Positions 48,875 through 58,896 of a stretch of DNA of 64,000 nt are shown piece after piece. Under the pieces are notes generated by a model. It saw only the letters and a program-made list of their open reading frames with translations. It did not search any database and was not told where the DNA came from. Source of the stretch: Cytobacillus dafuensis (lineage in GTDB: Bacteria; Bacillota; Bacilli; Bacillales; Cytobacillaceae); the NCBI RefSeq assembly GCF_007995155.1, contig NZ_CP042593.1, positions 290,001 to 354,000 on the forward strand, in the 5' to 3' direction. Both the position numbers and the translations under genes were made by a program. How positions within the stretch are numbered: the first letter of the stretch is position 1; each line of letters starts with the position of its first letter.

Positions 48875-48934
48875 AGAAAATCCCCCGTTTTGATGATAGT
48901 TTTTTGCACTTCTATCAATTATAGGGGATTTTCT
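48875..48934. terminator. Long hairpin between convergent genes
   Basis: AGAAAATCCCC at the left pairs with GGGGATTTTCT at the right (48875-48885 with 48924-48934). An inner pair TGATAG/CTATCA lies between. It probably ends both the haloperoxidase and the MFS gene. Confidence 0.7.
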
Positions 48935-48956
48935 ATTTACTCTGAACAGAATGTTA

Positions 48957-50126
48957 TTATCTAACGCTATATTTCCTTCTGGAACTAGCCCTCTTGTTCC
49001 ATGCTTGAAGTACGTGAATACATAAAGCTGAGCTAATACCAGCTATTGCACCAACCAGCCAATTTACTTGAGGCATATGCTCATACATCCATCCGCCAGC
49101 TCCTTGACTAATTCCACCGCCAACTGCCATTGCAAGAAGGGAAAAACCAAAATAGCTGGCTGAAAATTGAGGAGGAGCTATTTCTGCTGTGTATTCATAA
49201 GATGTTGGTTCTACAAGCATAATGCCAATCGCATATATACAGAATCCCGCCCAAAATAATAGAATGCTATTAGATATCCCTATTAGCAGAATTCCTGCTC
49301 CCATAATACTCATGCCCATTTTAATAACAGATAATCTCTGAAACCTTCTTGTCCATTTTTGCAGGGGATATTGGAGAAAAACGACGATCACTCCATAAAC
49401 AATAAATAGACTTGAGACAAAAGTTGGGCTGTTGAATACCTTTGCAGCATGCAGAGGAATGGTCAAATACAATTGCATAAACATGAACCAAAACCCAATC
49501 ATGCTGATCGTAAAGAAGATAAACAACCGATCTGATTTCACTTTTTCCCAAGAATCAGCAAGGGATTGCTTCGGAACTGCGACTTTTTCATTAGGAAGAT
49601 TCATAAAGGTAATCACCCCGCTGAAAATGAAAATTCCACCGCATACTAAGGAAGAGTAGAAAAAGTCAAGCTGTAATAAAACTCCACCCAATATTCCCGC
49701 ACAAATGATCCCCGAATGGCGTACGATCTTATCTAGAGCAAAAACATCGCCGCGTTTGGCAGGAGGAGTAAAGATAGATAGTGCCGCTTTACTTGTTGGC
49801 TCGAATAATGACCCTCCTAAACCAGTAATAATGGCCGCAGCAATTAACTCAAGCGGTGTTGTGCAAATGGCAAACAATAGAAAGCCTGCTCCGCGTAAAA
49901 CCATACCGGTACTAATCATCAATCTGTAATCAAAGCGATCTCCCAGTATCCCTGATAAAAATGATGTTCCTTGCTGTGTTAATTGCCGGATCATCAAGAC
50001 GAGACCAGCAATTCCAGCAGAAAGTGCTAAGCTTCCAGTAATATAAGCAGATAAAAAAGGAATAAAAGCGAAAAAACTAACATTCATGAGAAATGAATTT
50101 ACTAATAATAATCGTATTGCTTTCAT
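48957..50126 (-). CDS. MFS transporter (MdtH/DHA1-like)
   Basis: 389 residues with twelve hydrophobic segments. The loop 2-3 motif SGILGDRFDYRLMI near 60-73 is the MFS signature. The group is mostly drug or metabolite export. ATG at 50126 is behind AAAGGTGGGG; the frame also starts at 50159. It is divergent from a LysR gene, its likely regulator. The substrate is unknown. Confidence 0.85.
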   Translation of the reverse strand: MKAIRLLLVNSFLMNVSFFAFIPFLSAYITGSLALSAGIAGLVLMIRQLTQQGTSFLSGILGDRFDYRLMISTGMVLRGAGFLLFAICTTPLELIAAAIITGLGGSLFEPTSKAALSIFTPPAKRGDVFALDKIVRHSGIICAGILGGVLLQLDFFYSSLVCGGIFIFSGVITFMNLPNEKVAVPKQSLADSWEKVKSDRLFIFFTISMIGFWFMFMQLYLTIPLHAAKVFNSPTFVSSLFIVYGVIVVFLQYPLQKWTRRFQRLSVIKMGMSIMGAGILLIGISNSILLFWAGFCIYAIGIMLVEPTSYEYTAEIAPPQFSASYFGFSLLAMAVGGGISQGAGGWMYEHMPQVNWLVGAIAGISSALCIHVLQAWNKRASSRRKYSVR

Positions 50127-50287
50127 GGTGTCCCCACCTTTTTCCAAAATCAATATCAAAATTCAATAGCATTAGTTCAAGAAGCCAATACTGCTTCGTT
50201 TTTTTAGTTTATCAACGTATTTGCCATTTGTATAACGAATAATTAGAATGGTATTGATTAAAAAAACTAATCGTAAGGATGGGTAAA

Positions 50288-51163
50288 ATGGAGATCCAAC
50301 AGCTTCGTGCTTTTCTGTCTGTCGCCCAGACGAAAAACTTCACGAAATCAGCCGATTTAATGTATATATCACAATCAACCGTAACGATGCGTATTAAAGC
50401 GCTGGAACAAACGCTTGGCAAAAAACTGTTTGAAAGAGATAATCGCCAAGTTCTTCTGACTAATGCTGGCAAGGAGCTGCTAGACTATGCGAAGAGGATT
50501 GTTGAGCTTGTTGACGAAGGGGCTAGAAAGCTCAACTTGGAGGAAAGATTTGAAAGCTCATTAGTCGTTGGAAGCCTGCATTCATTATGGGATTATTTAC
50601 TTTTCCCAATTATGAAAGATTTTCAAGCAAAGAACCCGAAAATGGCTCTTCGTTTTATTACCGGACATTCATGGGATATCGTTCAGCAAATCCTTGATGG
50701 TGTCATTGATTTTGGCGTGGTCTATATCCCGCCTTCACATGCTGAAATTGAGGTAATTGAGTTTAAAAAAGAGGAGATTAAGCTTGTTGCTAAAGCTGAT
50801 CATCATTTTACTGAAGAAATCGATCTCAGTACATTAAGTACATTGCCTTATATTCATATGGATTGGGGACCTAGCTATAAAAAATGGTTTGAAGAGTGCA
50901 TTGGAAAGCAATTGTTTGCCTTACAGGTGGATCATGCCTCCCTGTATATTCAATATTTACGAAGTGATCATCTTATTGGACTGCTGCCTGCTGCCATTGC
51001 TGATACACTCATCCAACAAGGTGAGCTTGCATCACTCCGCTTTCGATCCAAAATAAAGCCCCCATTAATCCAAAGCTATATAATTTATCCGAAACGCAAG
51101 TTGGAAGCAGTAAAGCCTTTGCTTGACCATATGATGAAAAGCACTGTTAATGGAATTATATAA
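50288..51163 (+). CDS. LysR-type transcriptional regulator
   Basis: 291 residues. The N-terminal LysR helix-turn-helix is QLRAFLSVAQTKNFTKSADL then MYISQSTVTMRIKALEQTLGKKLF near 5-49. The rest is the two-lobed co-inducer domain. The frame starts at 50279, but ATG at 50288 (MEIQQLR) is behind TAAGGATG with proper spacing. It is divergent from the MFS exporter, with a 161-base gap, so it probably controls it. The co-inducer is unknown. Confidence 0.85.
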   Translation: MEIQQLRAFLSVAQTKNFTKSADLMYISQSTVTMRIKALEQTLGKKLFERDNRQVLLTNAGKELLDYAKRIVELVDEGARKLNLEERFESSLVVGSLHSLWDYLLFPIMKDFQAKNPKMALRFITGHSWDIVQQILDGVIDFGVVYIPPSHAEIEVIEFKKEEIKLVAKADHHFTEEIDLSTLSTLPYIHMDWGPSYKKWFEECIGKQLFALQVDHASLYIQYLRSDHLIGLLPAAIADTLIQQGELASLRFRSKIKPPLIQSYIIYPKRKLEAVKPLLDHMMKSTVNGII

Positions 51164-51260
51164 TGATTAAGAAATAATAATATTTTCAGATTTTTTATAG
51201 ACATTCAATTATGAATGAATTATAGTGGTTATTAACATAACTACCATGAAGGAGAGAATT

Positions 51261-52073
51261 ATGGAAGAGAAAGCAATGATCGAATTGCAAAAACATGGGT
51301 TTTCGAAATATGAGTGTAAGGCTTACATAGGTCTACTGAAATCACCAGCAGTTACTGGTTATGAATTAAGTAAGCGCTCTGGTGTCCCTCGGTCCATGAT
51401 ATATGAAGTATTAGGGAAATTACTTGATAAAGGAGCCATACAAACGGTTCCCTCTGATCCCATTGTCTATAAACCTGTTGAGCCGAAACAGCTACTTTCT
51501 CGTCTTAAAGAGGAGATGAATACATCATTAGAATGGCTAGAATCGTCTCTCACCCAGTTTGAAAGTGATCAGAAAGTTGATGTGGTAACAAGAATTGTCC
51601 ATTATGAGCATATCGTTCAAGAAATGCTTTCAATGATTCGTATTGCCAAAAAAGAGATCTGGTTATCGATTTGGTCTCCCGCAGTGAAAGACATAGAAAA
51701 AGCAATTCGAGAGAAGGAAGGAGCAATCCCCATTTTTACAGTTTTATTTGGGGATGAAGCTATGACGTTGGGACACACATATCATCACAACTATATGGCA
51801 CCAGACATTGTGAGTAAACGAATGGGAGGATATTTAACTATTCTAGTTCGGGATGAAGAAGAAGCCCTGATTGCAAAATTTAGTGACAGAGGTTCAGAAT
51901 GGGCTGTGAAGTCAACAGATCCTGCTCTAGTTCTCATTGCGACAGAATACATTCGGCACGACATCATGGTCGAAGAACTCATCAATGCGCACGGTCCTGA
52001 AAAACTAGATGCACTATGGAAGGGCAGAGAAGACTTGATTCAAGTCATGACGGGAAAAAACGGCTTAACATAA
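51261..52073 (+). CDS. TrmB-family transcriptional regulator
   Basis: 270 residues. The N-terminal TrmB winged helix (LQKHGFSKYECKAYIGLL then AVTGYELSKRSGVPRSMIYEVLGKL, about 9-54) is followed by a helical linker and a phospholipase-D-like C-terminal domain. ATG at 51261 is behind AAGGAGAG. It precedes an EamA transporter by 57 bases on the same strand, so the two likely form an operon, with self and transporter control. TrmB proteins often sense sugars; the signal here is unknown. Confidence 0.85.
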   Translation: MEEKAMIELQKHGFSKYECKAYIGLLKSPAVTGYELSKRSGVPRSMIYEVLGKLLDKGAIQTVPSDPIVYKPVEPKQLLSRLKEEMNTSLEWLESSLTQFESDQKVDVVTRIVHYEHIVQEMLSMIRIAKKEIWLSIWSPAVKDIEKAIREKEGAIPIFTVLFGDEAMTLGHTYHHNYMAPDIVSKRMGGYLTILVRDEEEALIAKFSDRGSEWAVKSTDPALVLIATEYIRHDIMVEELINAHGPEKLDALWKGREDLIQVMTGKNGLT

Positions 52074-52130
52074 TGCTGTTTTTTTATAAAAAAATGGTGG
52101 TTATAGTTCTAACTAAGCAGGAGGGTTCAC

Positions 52131-53015
52131 ATGTATGCAAAACTAAAATTCGCCATCGCAATGGCTTTATTCGGTTCAATCGGACTATTTTCATTACAAA
52201 CAGGTCTCCCAGCAATTGAATTGGTTTTTATACGCTGCCTTTGTGCAAGTATTCTTTTAGGAGCAATATGGGGGTTTCGTTCAGTAAAAACAAAGAACCA
52301 AGCAAAGATTTTTATTCCGCGCCGTGAGTATGTTCTTGCTTTACTTTGTGGAGTGTTTCTTGTCATAAACTGGGTCCTTTTCTTTCGTTCTATTGAATTA
52401 ATGCCTATTACTGTAGCTATTTCCATATATCATTTAGCACCTGTTATTGTGCTTCTCTTAGGTTCTTTTCTCTTTAAAGAAAAATTAACAGGAACTGGAA
52501 TCGTATTTTTCTTTATTTGCTTTTTAGGTACATTGTTAGTCGGAGGCATTCATCAACAATCATCCTTTGCCGAATTTTTATCCACTGGTGTGCTTTGGGC
52601 GTTTGCAGCAGCATTATTCTATGCCCTTACTTCAATCACGGGAAAGGGAATTCAAATTCTTAGCCCGTTGCCTACAACCGTTATTCAAACGAGTTTGGGT
52701 GTCCTATTATTGCTTCCATTAGTGGATTTTTCAAATTTTATGCATCTTACTACTGGTAATTGGCTGAATATTCTTGTTACTGGGTTTGTTCATACTGGAT
52801 TTGTATTCTATTTATTTTTCAGCAGTTTACGAGAATTAAAGGCCCAAACCATAGCGATTTTAGTCTTTATCGATCCGATTGTTGCCATCTTACTAGATGT
52901 AATTGTTTTGGATTACTATCCTGATGTCTACCAACTCCTCGGTATTCTCCTAGTGTTTGTGGGGATCAGTTATTCTCCAAAAAAAGAAAAAAGATTAGAG
53001 ACAGTGAATGGATGA
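52131..53015 (+). CDS. EamA/DMT-family transporter
   Basis: 294 residues with ten membrane segments and an internal repeat of the EamA domain (about 4-137 and 150-288). Members export amino acids, drugs or other metabolites. The start is ATG at 52131 behind AGGAGGG. It follows the TrmB regulator. The substrate cannot be told from sequence. Confidence 0.87.
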   Translation: MYAKLKFAIAMALFGSIGLFSLQTGLPAIELVFIRCLCASILLGAIWGFRSVKTKNQAKIFIPRREYVLALLCGVFLVINWVLFFRSIELMPITVAISIYHLAPVIVLLLGSFLFKEKLTGTGIVFFFICFLGTLLVGGIHQQSSFAEFLSTGVLWAFAAALFYALTSITGKGIQILSPLPTTVIQTSLGVLLLLPLVDFSNFMHLTTGNWLNILVTGFVHTGFVFYLFFSSLRELKAQTIAILVFIDPIVAILLDVIVLDYYPDVYQLLGILLVFVGISYSPKKEKRLETVNG

Positions 53016-53083
53016 AAAGCAGGAATTATTCTTAAAATAAAGAAATAGTTTAAGAGTGATAAAGCATTTTGGGAGGGGAAAGT

Positions 53084-53905
53084 TTGCTGACGACAAAACA
53101 GTTAACAGAGATCAAGGAGCTTCAGCATGTTTGTGAGGAAGGCGAATGCTTTCAGCTAAAATTAAACTGGGATATGCTGCAAACTCGCGAAGCGAATGAA
53201 ATAAATGACTTTTTTCATTATGAGGATGGGGAGTTAGTTGGGTTCCTCGGTCTTTATGGGTTTGGAAATAAAGCTGAGATTTGTGGTATGGTAGCTCCGA
53301 ATTATCGCCGAAAGGGAATATTTACGCAACTTTACTATCAAGCGGAAAAAGTGTTGGAGGAACGAGGGTTTAAGAAAATTCTTTTAAATACTCCATCAAG
53401 CTCAGATTCGGGAAAAGGGTTTTTGCAATCGATTCCTTGTTCTTATTCTTTCTCGGAACATCAGATGAGATGGGAAGAAACAGAGTTAATCCATAAGGAA
53501 GAGGTTAATTTGAGGCGTTCCACTCCAAATGACTTAGAAACTGAAATTCAATTAGATGTTCAATGCTTTCATTTTGAAGAAGACGAGGCTCGTGATTATA
53601 ATGTTAGAATCAAACGTGAAATCATGGAACAATTCTATATCATTGAGTCAGCGGGAAAGCCAGTCGGAAAAATGCGTATTTCCCATTCGGACGGGGAGGC
53701 ATGGATATACGGGTTTGCTATATTCCCTGAATGCCAAGGAAAAGGAATCGGACGAAAAGCATTAACCAACGTCATCATAAAAGAACATAAGGATGGCTTT
53801 CCGATTTTTCTAGAAGTTGAAGCTAAGAATGCTCATGCATTAAAGCTATATGAATCCTGTGGGTTTACATCTTACCATTCTCAGGATTATTATAAAAAAG
53901 GATAG
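53084..53905 (+). CDS. Double GNAT-domain acetyltransferase
   Basis: 273 residues with two GNAT domains. The first has APNYRRKGIFTQLYYQAEKVLEERGF near 68-93; the second, at the C-terminal end, has FPECQGKGIGRKALTNVI near 220-237 and NAHALKLYESCGF. The second CoA loop is intact (QGKGIG); the first is less typical (RRKGIF). TTG at 53084 is behind GGAGGGG, better than the earlier TTG at 53069, which lies just before it. The substrate is unknown. Confidence 0.82.
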   Translation: MLTTKQLTEIKELQHVCEEGECFQLKLNWDMLQTREANEINDFFHYEDGELVGFLGLYGFGNKAEICGMVAPNYRRKGIFTQLYYQAEKVLEERGFKKILLNTPSSSDSGKGFLQSIPCSYSFSEHQMRWEETELIHKEEVNLRRSTPNDLETEIQLDVQCFHFEEDEARDYNVRIKREIMEQFYIIESAGKPVGKMRISHSDGEAWIYGFAIFPECQGKGIGRKALTNVIIKEHKDGFPIFLEVEAKNAHALKLYESCGFTSYHSQDYYKKG

Positions 53906-54093
53906 TGTACTTTTAATCATAATTGCTTTACTTGAGGACCACCTTGCTTTATGCAGGGTGGTTAAAAGTTTATTAGAGTAAATAAATGCTAGATTATTGA
54001 TAATCGTGCCCGAAGAGGTTTATTTAACCGACTAGCGGTAACGAAAAAGTGATATTGTAGGTCAAATAAATGGATGAAAAGGAGGTGCGTTCA

Positions 54094-54969
54094 TTGTTTG
54101 AGAATCAGGATAATCCAAATTCAAACCGCGATATTAGCCGCAGCAACCTGCATGCTGACTGTGTGAATTGCTTCGGATTGTGTTGTGTTGCGTTGCCTTT
54201 TGCAGCTTCGGCAGATTTTGCAATTAATAAAGACAGTGGTAAGCCCTGTCCCAATCTGCAATCGGACTTTCGCTGTGGTATTCACAATAACCTCAGACAG
54301 CAGGGGTTTAAAGGGTGTACTGTCTTTGACTGCTTCGGTGCTGGGCAAAAGGTTTCCAAAGTCACATTTGATGGGAGCGATTGGCGAGAAGGTCCCGAAA
54401 CAGCGAAGAAAATGTTTGATGTGTTTCCGATTATGCAACAGCTTCATGAAATGCTCTGGTATTTGACCGAAGCGTTGACATTGAAAGCGACTCGTACGAT
54501 TCATAAAGAGCTTGGCTTCATGCTCGACGAGACGGAAAGGCTTACTCAGCTTAGTCCCAACTCACTCATGGAACTAGATGTTCCATCACACCGAGCCCAA
54601 GTAAATGCTTTGCTTTTAAGGACAAGTGAGCTAGTGCGTACTGTGTCACATCGTCAGCATAAGGGAGCAAAAAATGGTAAGAAAGTTGATAGATCAAGAG
54701 CCAATCTTATGGGTGCAAATCTTAGAGGAGCAGATTTCAAAGGAGCCAACTTAAGAGGGGCATATCTTATTGCTGCTGATCTAAGAGATGCCGACTTGAG
54801 AGCAGCTGATCTTATAGGGGCTGACTTTCGAGACGCCGATCTTAGAGGAGCAGATCTCACTGGGAGTATTTTTCTCACTCAAGTTCAAATAAATTCGGCG
54901 AAGGGCGATTCACGTACAAAATTGCCGCACTTGCTTTCTCGCCCAGCACACTGGTCTGATGTTGAGTAA
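54094..54969 (+). CDS. Cys-rich cluster-binding domain fused to pentapeptide repeats
   Basis: 291 residues from TTG 54094 (AAAGGAGGTG upstream); an ATG start at 54070 is possible. The N-terminal half has a Cys pattern like YkgJ-type iron or zinc clusters: [10 protein letters not shown], then CPNL...RCGIH, then [11 protein letters not shown]. The middle is helical. The C-terminal part has about a dozen A-[DN]-L-x-x pentapeptides ([17 protein letters not shown] and on, about 205-262), which form a right-handed beta-helix. Such a fusion is known in Bacillus but has no set function. A relation to gyrase protection, as in Qnr, is not supported. Confidence 0.75.
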   Translation: MFENQDNPNSNRDISRSNLHADCVNCFGLCCVALPFAASADFAINKDSGKPCPNLQSDFRCGIHNNLRQQGFKGCTVFDCFGAGQKVSKVTFDGSDWREGPETAKKMFDVFPIMQQLHEMLWYLTEALTLKATRTIHKELGFMLDETERLTQLSPNSLMELDVPSHRAQVNALLLRTSELVRTVSHRQHKGAKNGKKVDRSRANLMGANLRGADFKGANLRGAYLIAADLRDADLRAADLIGADFRDADLRGADLTGSIFLTQVQINSAKGDSRTKLPHLLSRPAHWSDVE

Positions 54970-54995
54970 AAAACAAGTAGCTTAAAATTTTTATC

Positions 54996-55026
54996 AACAC
55001 TGTTTTCTATCGAAAACGGTGTTTTT
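54996..55026 (+). terminator. Terminator after pentapeptide gene
   Basis: AACACTGTTTTC (54996-55007) pairs with GAAAACGGTGTT (55012-55023), one G-U pair, followed by T residues. Confidence 0.85.
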
Positions 55027-55192
55027 TATATTTAATTAAAAAACAGTATGAAATCTATATAGTCAGCAGAAAAAAGTGAAGGATAGTGATAGGCTTGTCA
55101 AGCTGAGAGGACTATGTCAGTATATAAGGATATAATGACCTCATTTAATGGAGAAAGTAGAATAAACAATTGCGAGCGGAGGAAATAGAATT

Positions 55193-55534
55193 ATGTCAAA
55201 ATTACCAAATTGCCCAAAATGTAATTCAGAATATACGTATGAGGATGGCAGTCTTTTCGTTTGTCCAGAATGTGCACATGAGTGGTCGCTAGAATCAGGA
55301 AATGAAAATAGCGAAGATCAAAGAATTATTAAAGATGCAAATGGAAATATCTTAAATGATGGTGATACCGTAACAGTTATCAAAGACCTTAAGGTAAAAG
55401 GAAGTTCATCTGTCTTAAAAATAGGAACAAAAGTAAAAAATATCCGTTTGGTTGATGGGGATCATGATATTGATTGTAAAATTGATGGTTTCGGTGCGAT
55501 GAAGCTAAAATCAGAATTTGTTAAAAAGGGATAA
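55193..55534 (+). CDS. yjdM: PhnA/YjdM family zinc-ribbon protein
   Basis: 113 residues. A zinc ribbon (CPKC near 7-10 and CPEC near 25-28) is followed by the YjdM core with [23 protein letters not shown] and the [13 protein letters not shown] end. It was once named for the phosphonate operon of E. coli, but it is not a phosphonoacetate hydrolase and its role is unclear. The start is ATG at 55193 behind CGGAGG. No phn genes are nearby. A terminator follows. Confidence 0.88.
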   Translation: MSKLPNCPKCNSEYTYEDGSLFVCPECAHEWSLESGNENSEDQRIIKDANGNILNDGDTVTVIKDLKVKGSSSVLKIGTKVKNIRLVDGDHDIDCKIDGFGAMKLKSEFVKKG

Positions 55535-55570
55535 AGTGAAGCTTCAATTAGTGGGGACCTTCCAGTCCGA

Positions 55571-55610
55571 AAAGCTGTTGTTATGACTAACGCATAACAG
55601 CAGCTTTTTT
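55571..55610 (+). terminator. Terminator after yjdM
   Basis: AAAGCTGTTGTTAT (55571-55584) pairs with ATAACAGCAGCTTT (55594-55607), one G-U pair, T-run to 55610. Confidence 0.88.
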
Positions 55611-55746
55611 CTTTAATAAAAGCTACGTGATTTTTCACTAAAAATAGATTTATATGTTAATATATAATTGATGTTAAATATTCAAAATATAAACAATTAT
55701 GGAAAAACGAAGCAGGAATTCAATATGTGCAAAAGGGGGGAGTTTA

Positions 55747-56295
55747 TTGGAAAAGTATTATAGGACTAAGCATATTTTTTTGGCGATTGGGATATGTATA
55801 GCCATTTCCTCACCATTTCTCCTCGTATTTGTTCCTCAAACTATTGCAGACATTATATATTATACAGAAGGAATTGGTCAGATTTTCGTACCAAAGGAAA
55901 ATTATGTTGTTTACGGGGTAGGTTTTCTATTTTTATTCTTAGCTGCTATGCTTCTTTCCCTGTTAGATATAAAGAAAGTCTCTATTATTCTAAGTATTGC
56001 TTGTGTATGTTTGAGCGCCATTCCATTTTTTATAGCATCACAATCCTATAAATCCATATCAGAAGAATCCCTTTCATACAGAGCTCTTTTTTCCAAAAGG
56101 GAATATTCCTATTCTTGGGACGAAATAGAGAGAGTCATTCATTATAAAGCGGAAGACGGTGATTTTCCGGAATATGAGTTTTTGTTTAAAGATGGGAATC
56201 ATGTAATGTTTAAAGCGAATAGATATTTTCAGGAGGTGATTCCTCTCTTATATTATAAACTGGAAGAAATAAATGTAAGGATTGAGAGACAATAA
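55747..56295 (+). CDS. Membrane protein with PH-like tail, unknown
   Basis: 182 residues. About three hydrophobic segments lie in the first 110 residues, followed by a soluble tail (YRALFSKREYSYSWDEIER...EYEFLFKDGNHVMF) that resembles PH-like domains of bacterial membrane proteins. TTG at 55747 is behind AAAGGGGGGAG; the frame also begins at 55699. The family is not recognised. Confidence 0.6.
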   Translation: MEKYYRTKHIFLAIGICIAISSPFLLVFVPQTIADIIYYTEGIGQIFVPKENYVVYGVGFLFLFLAAMLLSLLDIKKVSIILSIACVCLSAIPFFIASQSYKSISEESLSYRALFSKREYSYSWDEIERVIHYKAEDGDFPEYEFLFKDGNHVMFKANRYFQEVIPLLYYKLEEINVRIERQ

Positions 56296-56330
56296 TGCTT
56301 TAGGAAATGTTAGGGACAAAAAGCCTGTCC

Positions 56331-57161
56331 CTAAACAAACGGATTATAAAACCGATTTCCATCGTGAAAGGTTATAAATATCGTGATCAGCAGCATGATA
56401 ACGAACAGGGTGAGCGTGACGTAGTCTATTTTTTGAAAAGGACGAGCGCGGTACCATGTTCGTTTATTGTTTTTTCCAAAGGCGCGGAGCTCCATGGCAT
56501 TGCTGATAATTTCAATTTTGTCGAGACTTGATAAAATTAATGGAACAATGATGGATCCGGCATTCTTGATTCGCTTTGTCAATTTCTCTTTACGTGACAG
56601 ATCGATTCCTCTTGCTTGCTGAGCGAGAGCGATATTACGGAAATCACGCTGTATATCGGGAATATAGCGCAAAGCTAGAGCGACAGAATAGGAAATACGG
56701 TAGCTAATGCCAATGCGGTTCAGTGATGCCGCAAATTCACTTGGATTTGTCGTTACGATAAAAAGAATAGCAGCTGGTATAACTGCGAAGTATTTCATAT
56801 TTACATTAAATAGGTAAAACAGTTCTTCAAGTGTGACGTTATACCTTCCTCCCAATTCAAATAGAACATGGCTCGTGCCATAGATTTCTACCCCTTCTTG
56901 AGGGGAGAAAACGTATACGGCAATGCTATTAATTAATAAAAACAGCATAATAAAGATAAGCACGAATGCGATTTCTTTTAGCTTTATATTTGAAATTGCA
57001 AAAATCCATACACTAGCAAGAACAAGGAAAATAAGAATCCGAGTATCATATGTCATCATAGCAGCAGATGACCAAAATAGGAGACAAAGCAGCTTAGTTC
57101 CACCTGTTAGTCGATGAACAGGTGATTGCCGCTCAATATACGATAGCATTTCTACAGCCAT
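56331..57161 (-). CDS. ECF transporter transmembrane (T) component, MtsV-like
   Basis: 276 residues, CbiQ/EcfT family with five or more membrane helices. The coupling motif AQQARGIDLSRKEK (A-x-x-A-R-G) near 184-197 touches the ATPase. It overlaps the double ATPase gene by 10 bases and is the last gene of the operon. Start ATG at 57161 behind GGGAGG. Assigned role: T subunit of the module below. Confidence 0.87.
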   Translation of the reverse strand: MAVEMLSYIERQSPVHRLTGGTKLLCLLFWSSAAMMTYDTRILIFLVLASVWIFAISNIKLKEIAFVLIFIMLFLLINSIAVYVFSPQEGVEIYGTSHVLFELGGRYNVTLEELFYLFNVNMKYFAVIPAAILFIVTTNPSEFAASLNRIGISYRISYSVALALRYIPDIQRDFRNIALAQQARGIDLSRKEKLTKRIKNAGSIIVPLILSSLDKIEIISNAMELRAFGKNNKRTWYRARPFQKIDYVTLTLFVIMLLITIFITFHDGNRFYNPFV

Positions 57162-58864
57162 TTCTGTCTTACCTCCCTATCAAACGCGATAAAGCGTTCA
57201 ACAAACTCTCTTGGTTCACTTATTTCGGCAAATAAGGCCAACTCAAATAAGGAGGTTTCTTTTAGGTTTGCATTTCTAATAATCTCGGAATTGGTTAATA
57301 CATTCACCGCTGAATCATCGGCTATTTTTTTTCCACCTGCAATAACGATCGTTCGAGGCGTGTATTCAAGCATTAAATGCATATCATGGGTAATCATTAT
57401 AACGGTAATGCCCTGGCGATTTAATTCACAGAGAAACTCCATCATTTCTGTGTAATGTCGGAAATCCTGTCCTGCCGTAGGCTCATCAAGAATAATAACC
57501 TCTGGTTCTAATGCTAGAATTGAGGCAATGGTTACCCGTTTCTTCTGTCCAAAGCTTAAGGCAGATATTGGCCAATTTCGGAATGGATAGAGCCCGCAAA
57601 TTTTTAAGGTTCTTTCCACTCGCTCCTTCACTTCATGCTCTGGAACTCCACGAATGATAAGGCCTAATGCTACTTCATCATATATCATATGCTTAGAAAT
57701 CATTTGATTAGGGTTTTGAAGGACCATTCCAATTCTTAGTGAGCGTTCTTTTATCGTATCTTTTGTAATGTCTTGTCCACTATAAAGGATTCGACCAAAA
57801 GAAAGCTTCTCAAAACCACAAATTAACTTTGAAAGAGTCGATTTTCCCGCCCCATTTTTTCCAACAATACTGACCATCTCACCTCTTTTGATAGAAAAGG
57901 ATATACCCAGAATCGTCAGGTGATCCGGATGATAGCCAAAAGAAACATCACACAGTTCTAAAATGGGGGGAGTTTCAGCTTTTTTCTCTGGTGGAGCTGT
58001 CTTTTCAAACCAGCTAACCAGCTTATCTTTGCACCCATTGATGGCAAAGGAAGACAGGTGAGAGGGCTTCATTTCAGCTGTCACTTCACAGCCAGCATAC
58101 TTTGCGGCTTTCAAATAAAGAGGCTCACGAATATAACAATCTTCTAAAACATTTGAAGCTAACAGCTCGTCAGGTGTTTGATCACTGACGATTCTGCCTT
58201 CATCGATGACAATAATTCGATCAACATGACAATGGAGAACATCCTCTAAGCGGTGCTCAATAATGACAACGGTCGTTTCAGTTTCTTTTTGAATCCGATC
58301 AATTAACTCGATCGCGTGCTTGCCTGTTGCAGGATCAAGATTTGCAAGCGGTTCGTCAAATAATAGAATATCGACTTGATCAACCATTACCCCGGCAAGG
58401 GAGACTCTCTGCTTTTGCCCTCCAGATAGACGGTGAAGAGATGAATCTAAAAAATTCTCCATATCTACCATTCTTGAAACCTCTATAACGGTATCTACCA
58501 TTTGTTTTTGCGGTATACAATCATTTTCTAATGCAAAAGCAATGTCCTCAGCAACGGTTAAGCCGATAAACTGTCCATCAGGGTCCTGCAGAACAGTACC
58601 GACTTTTTTAGAAAGAGCGAAGATATCTAAATTTCTCGATTCTTCACCCATTATTTCAAGGCTTCCTGAAATCTCGCCTTTATAGGAAAATGGAACAAGG
58701 CCATTGAGACAATGGCCGAGTGTACTTTTTCCAGAACCTGAAGGACCCACAATCAAAACCTTTTCGCCTTCATAAATGGTTAAGTTTATATCATTTAAGG
58801 TTGGCTTCGCTTGACTTCGATATTTAAAAGAAAAGTTCTCGAATTGAATAACAGTTTTTTTCAT
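57152..58864 (-). CDS. ECF transporter double ATPase (A-A' fused), MtsU-like
   Basis: 570 residues with two ABC ATPase domains. The first has Walker A GPSGSGKST (39-47) and signature LSGGQKQR near 142-149; the second has GKNGAGKST near 331-339 and LSFGQKKR near 440. Both have Asp-Glu Walker B (LLFDEP, IILDEP). Such fused energy units drive ECF transporters. Start ATG at 58864 behind AGGAG. It sits between the S and T genes, so it completes a transporter. Confidence 0.9.
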   Translation of the reverse strand: MKKTVIQFENFSFKYRSQAKPTLNDINLTIYEGEKVLIVGPSGSGKSTLGHCLNGLVPFSYKGEISGSLEIMGEESRNLDIFALSKKVGTVLQDPDGQFIGLTVAEDIAFALENDCIPQKQMVDTVIEVSRMVDMENFLDSSLHRLSGGQKQRVSLAGVMVDQVDILLFDEPLANLDPATGKHAIELIDRIQKETETTVVIIEHRLEDVLHCHVDRIIVIDEGRIVSDQTPDELLASNVLEDCYIREPLYLKAAKYAGCEVTAEMKPSHLSSFAINGCKDKLVSWFEKTAPPEKKAETPPILELCDVSFGYHPDHLTILGISFSIKRGEMVSIVGKNGAGKSTLSKLICGFEKLSFGRILYSGQDITKDTIKERSLRIGMVLQNPNQMISKHMIYDEVALGLIIRGVPEHEVKERVERTLKICGLYPFRNWPISALSFGQKKRVTIASILALEPEVIILDEPTAGQDFRHYTEMMEFLCELNRQGITVIMITHDMHLMLEYTPRTIVIAGGKKIADDSAVNVLTNSEIIRNANLKETSLFELALFAEISEPREFVERFIAFDREVRQKWL

Positions 58865-58896
58865 TTATGATCTCCTAGAAATAAGTGCACTTTGAT

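Noticed and set aside
56310..56334. Hairpin TTAGGGAC/GTCCCTAA at the end of the ECF operon as terminator
   Set aside because: There is an 8-bp stem but no T-run on the minus strand, so it is not listed as a feature.
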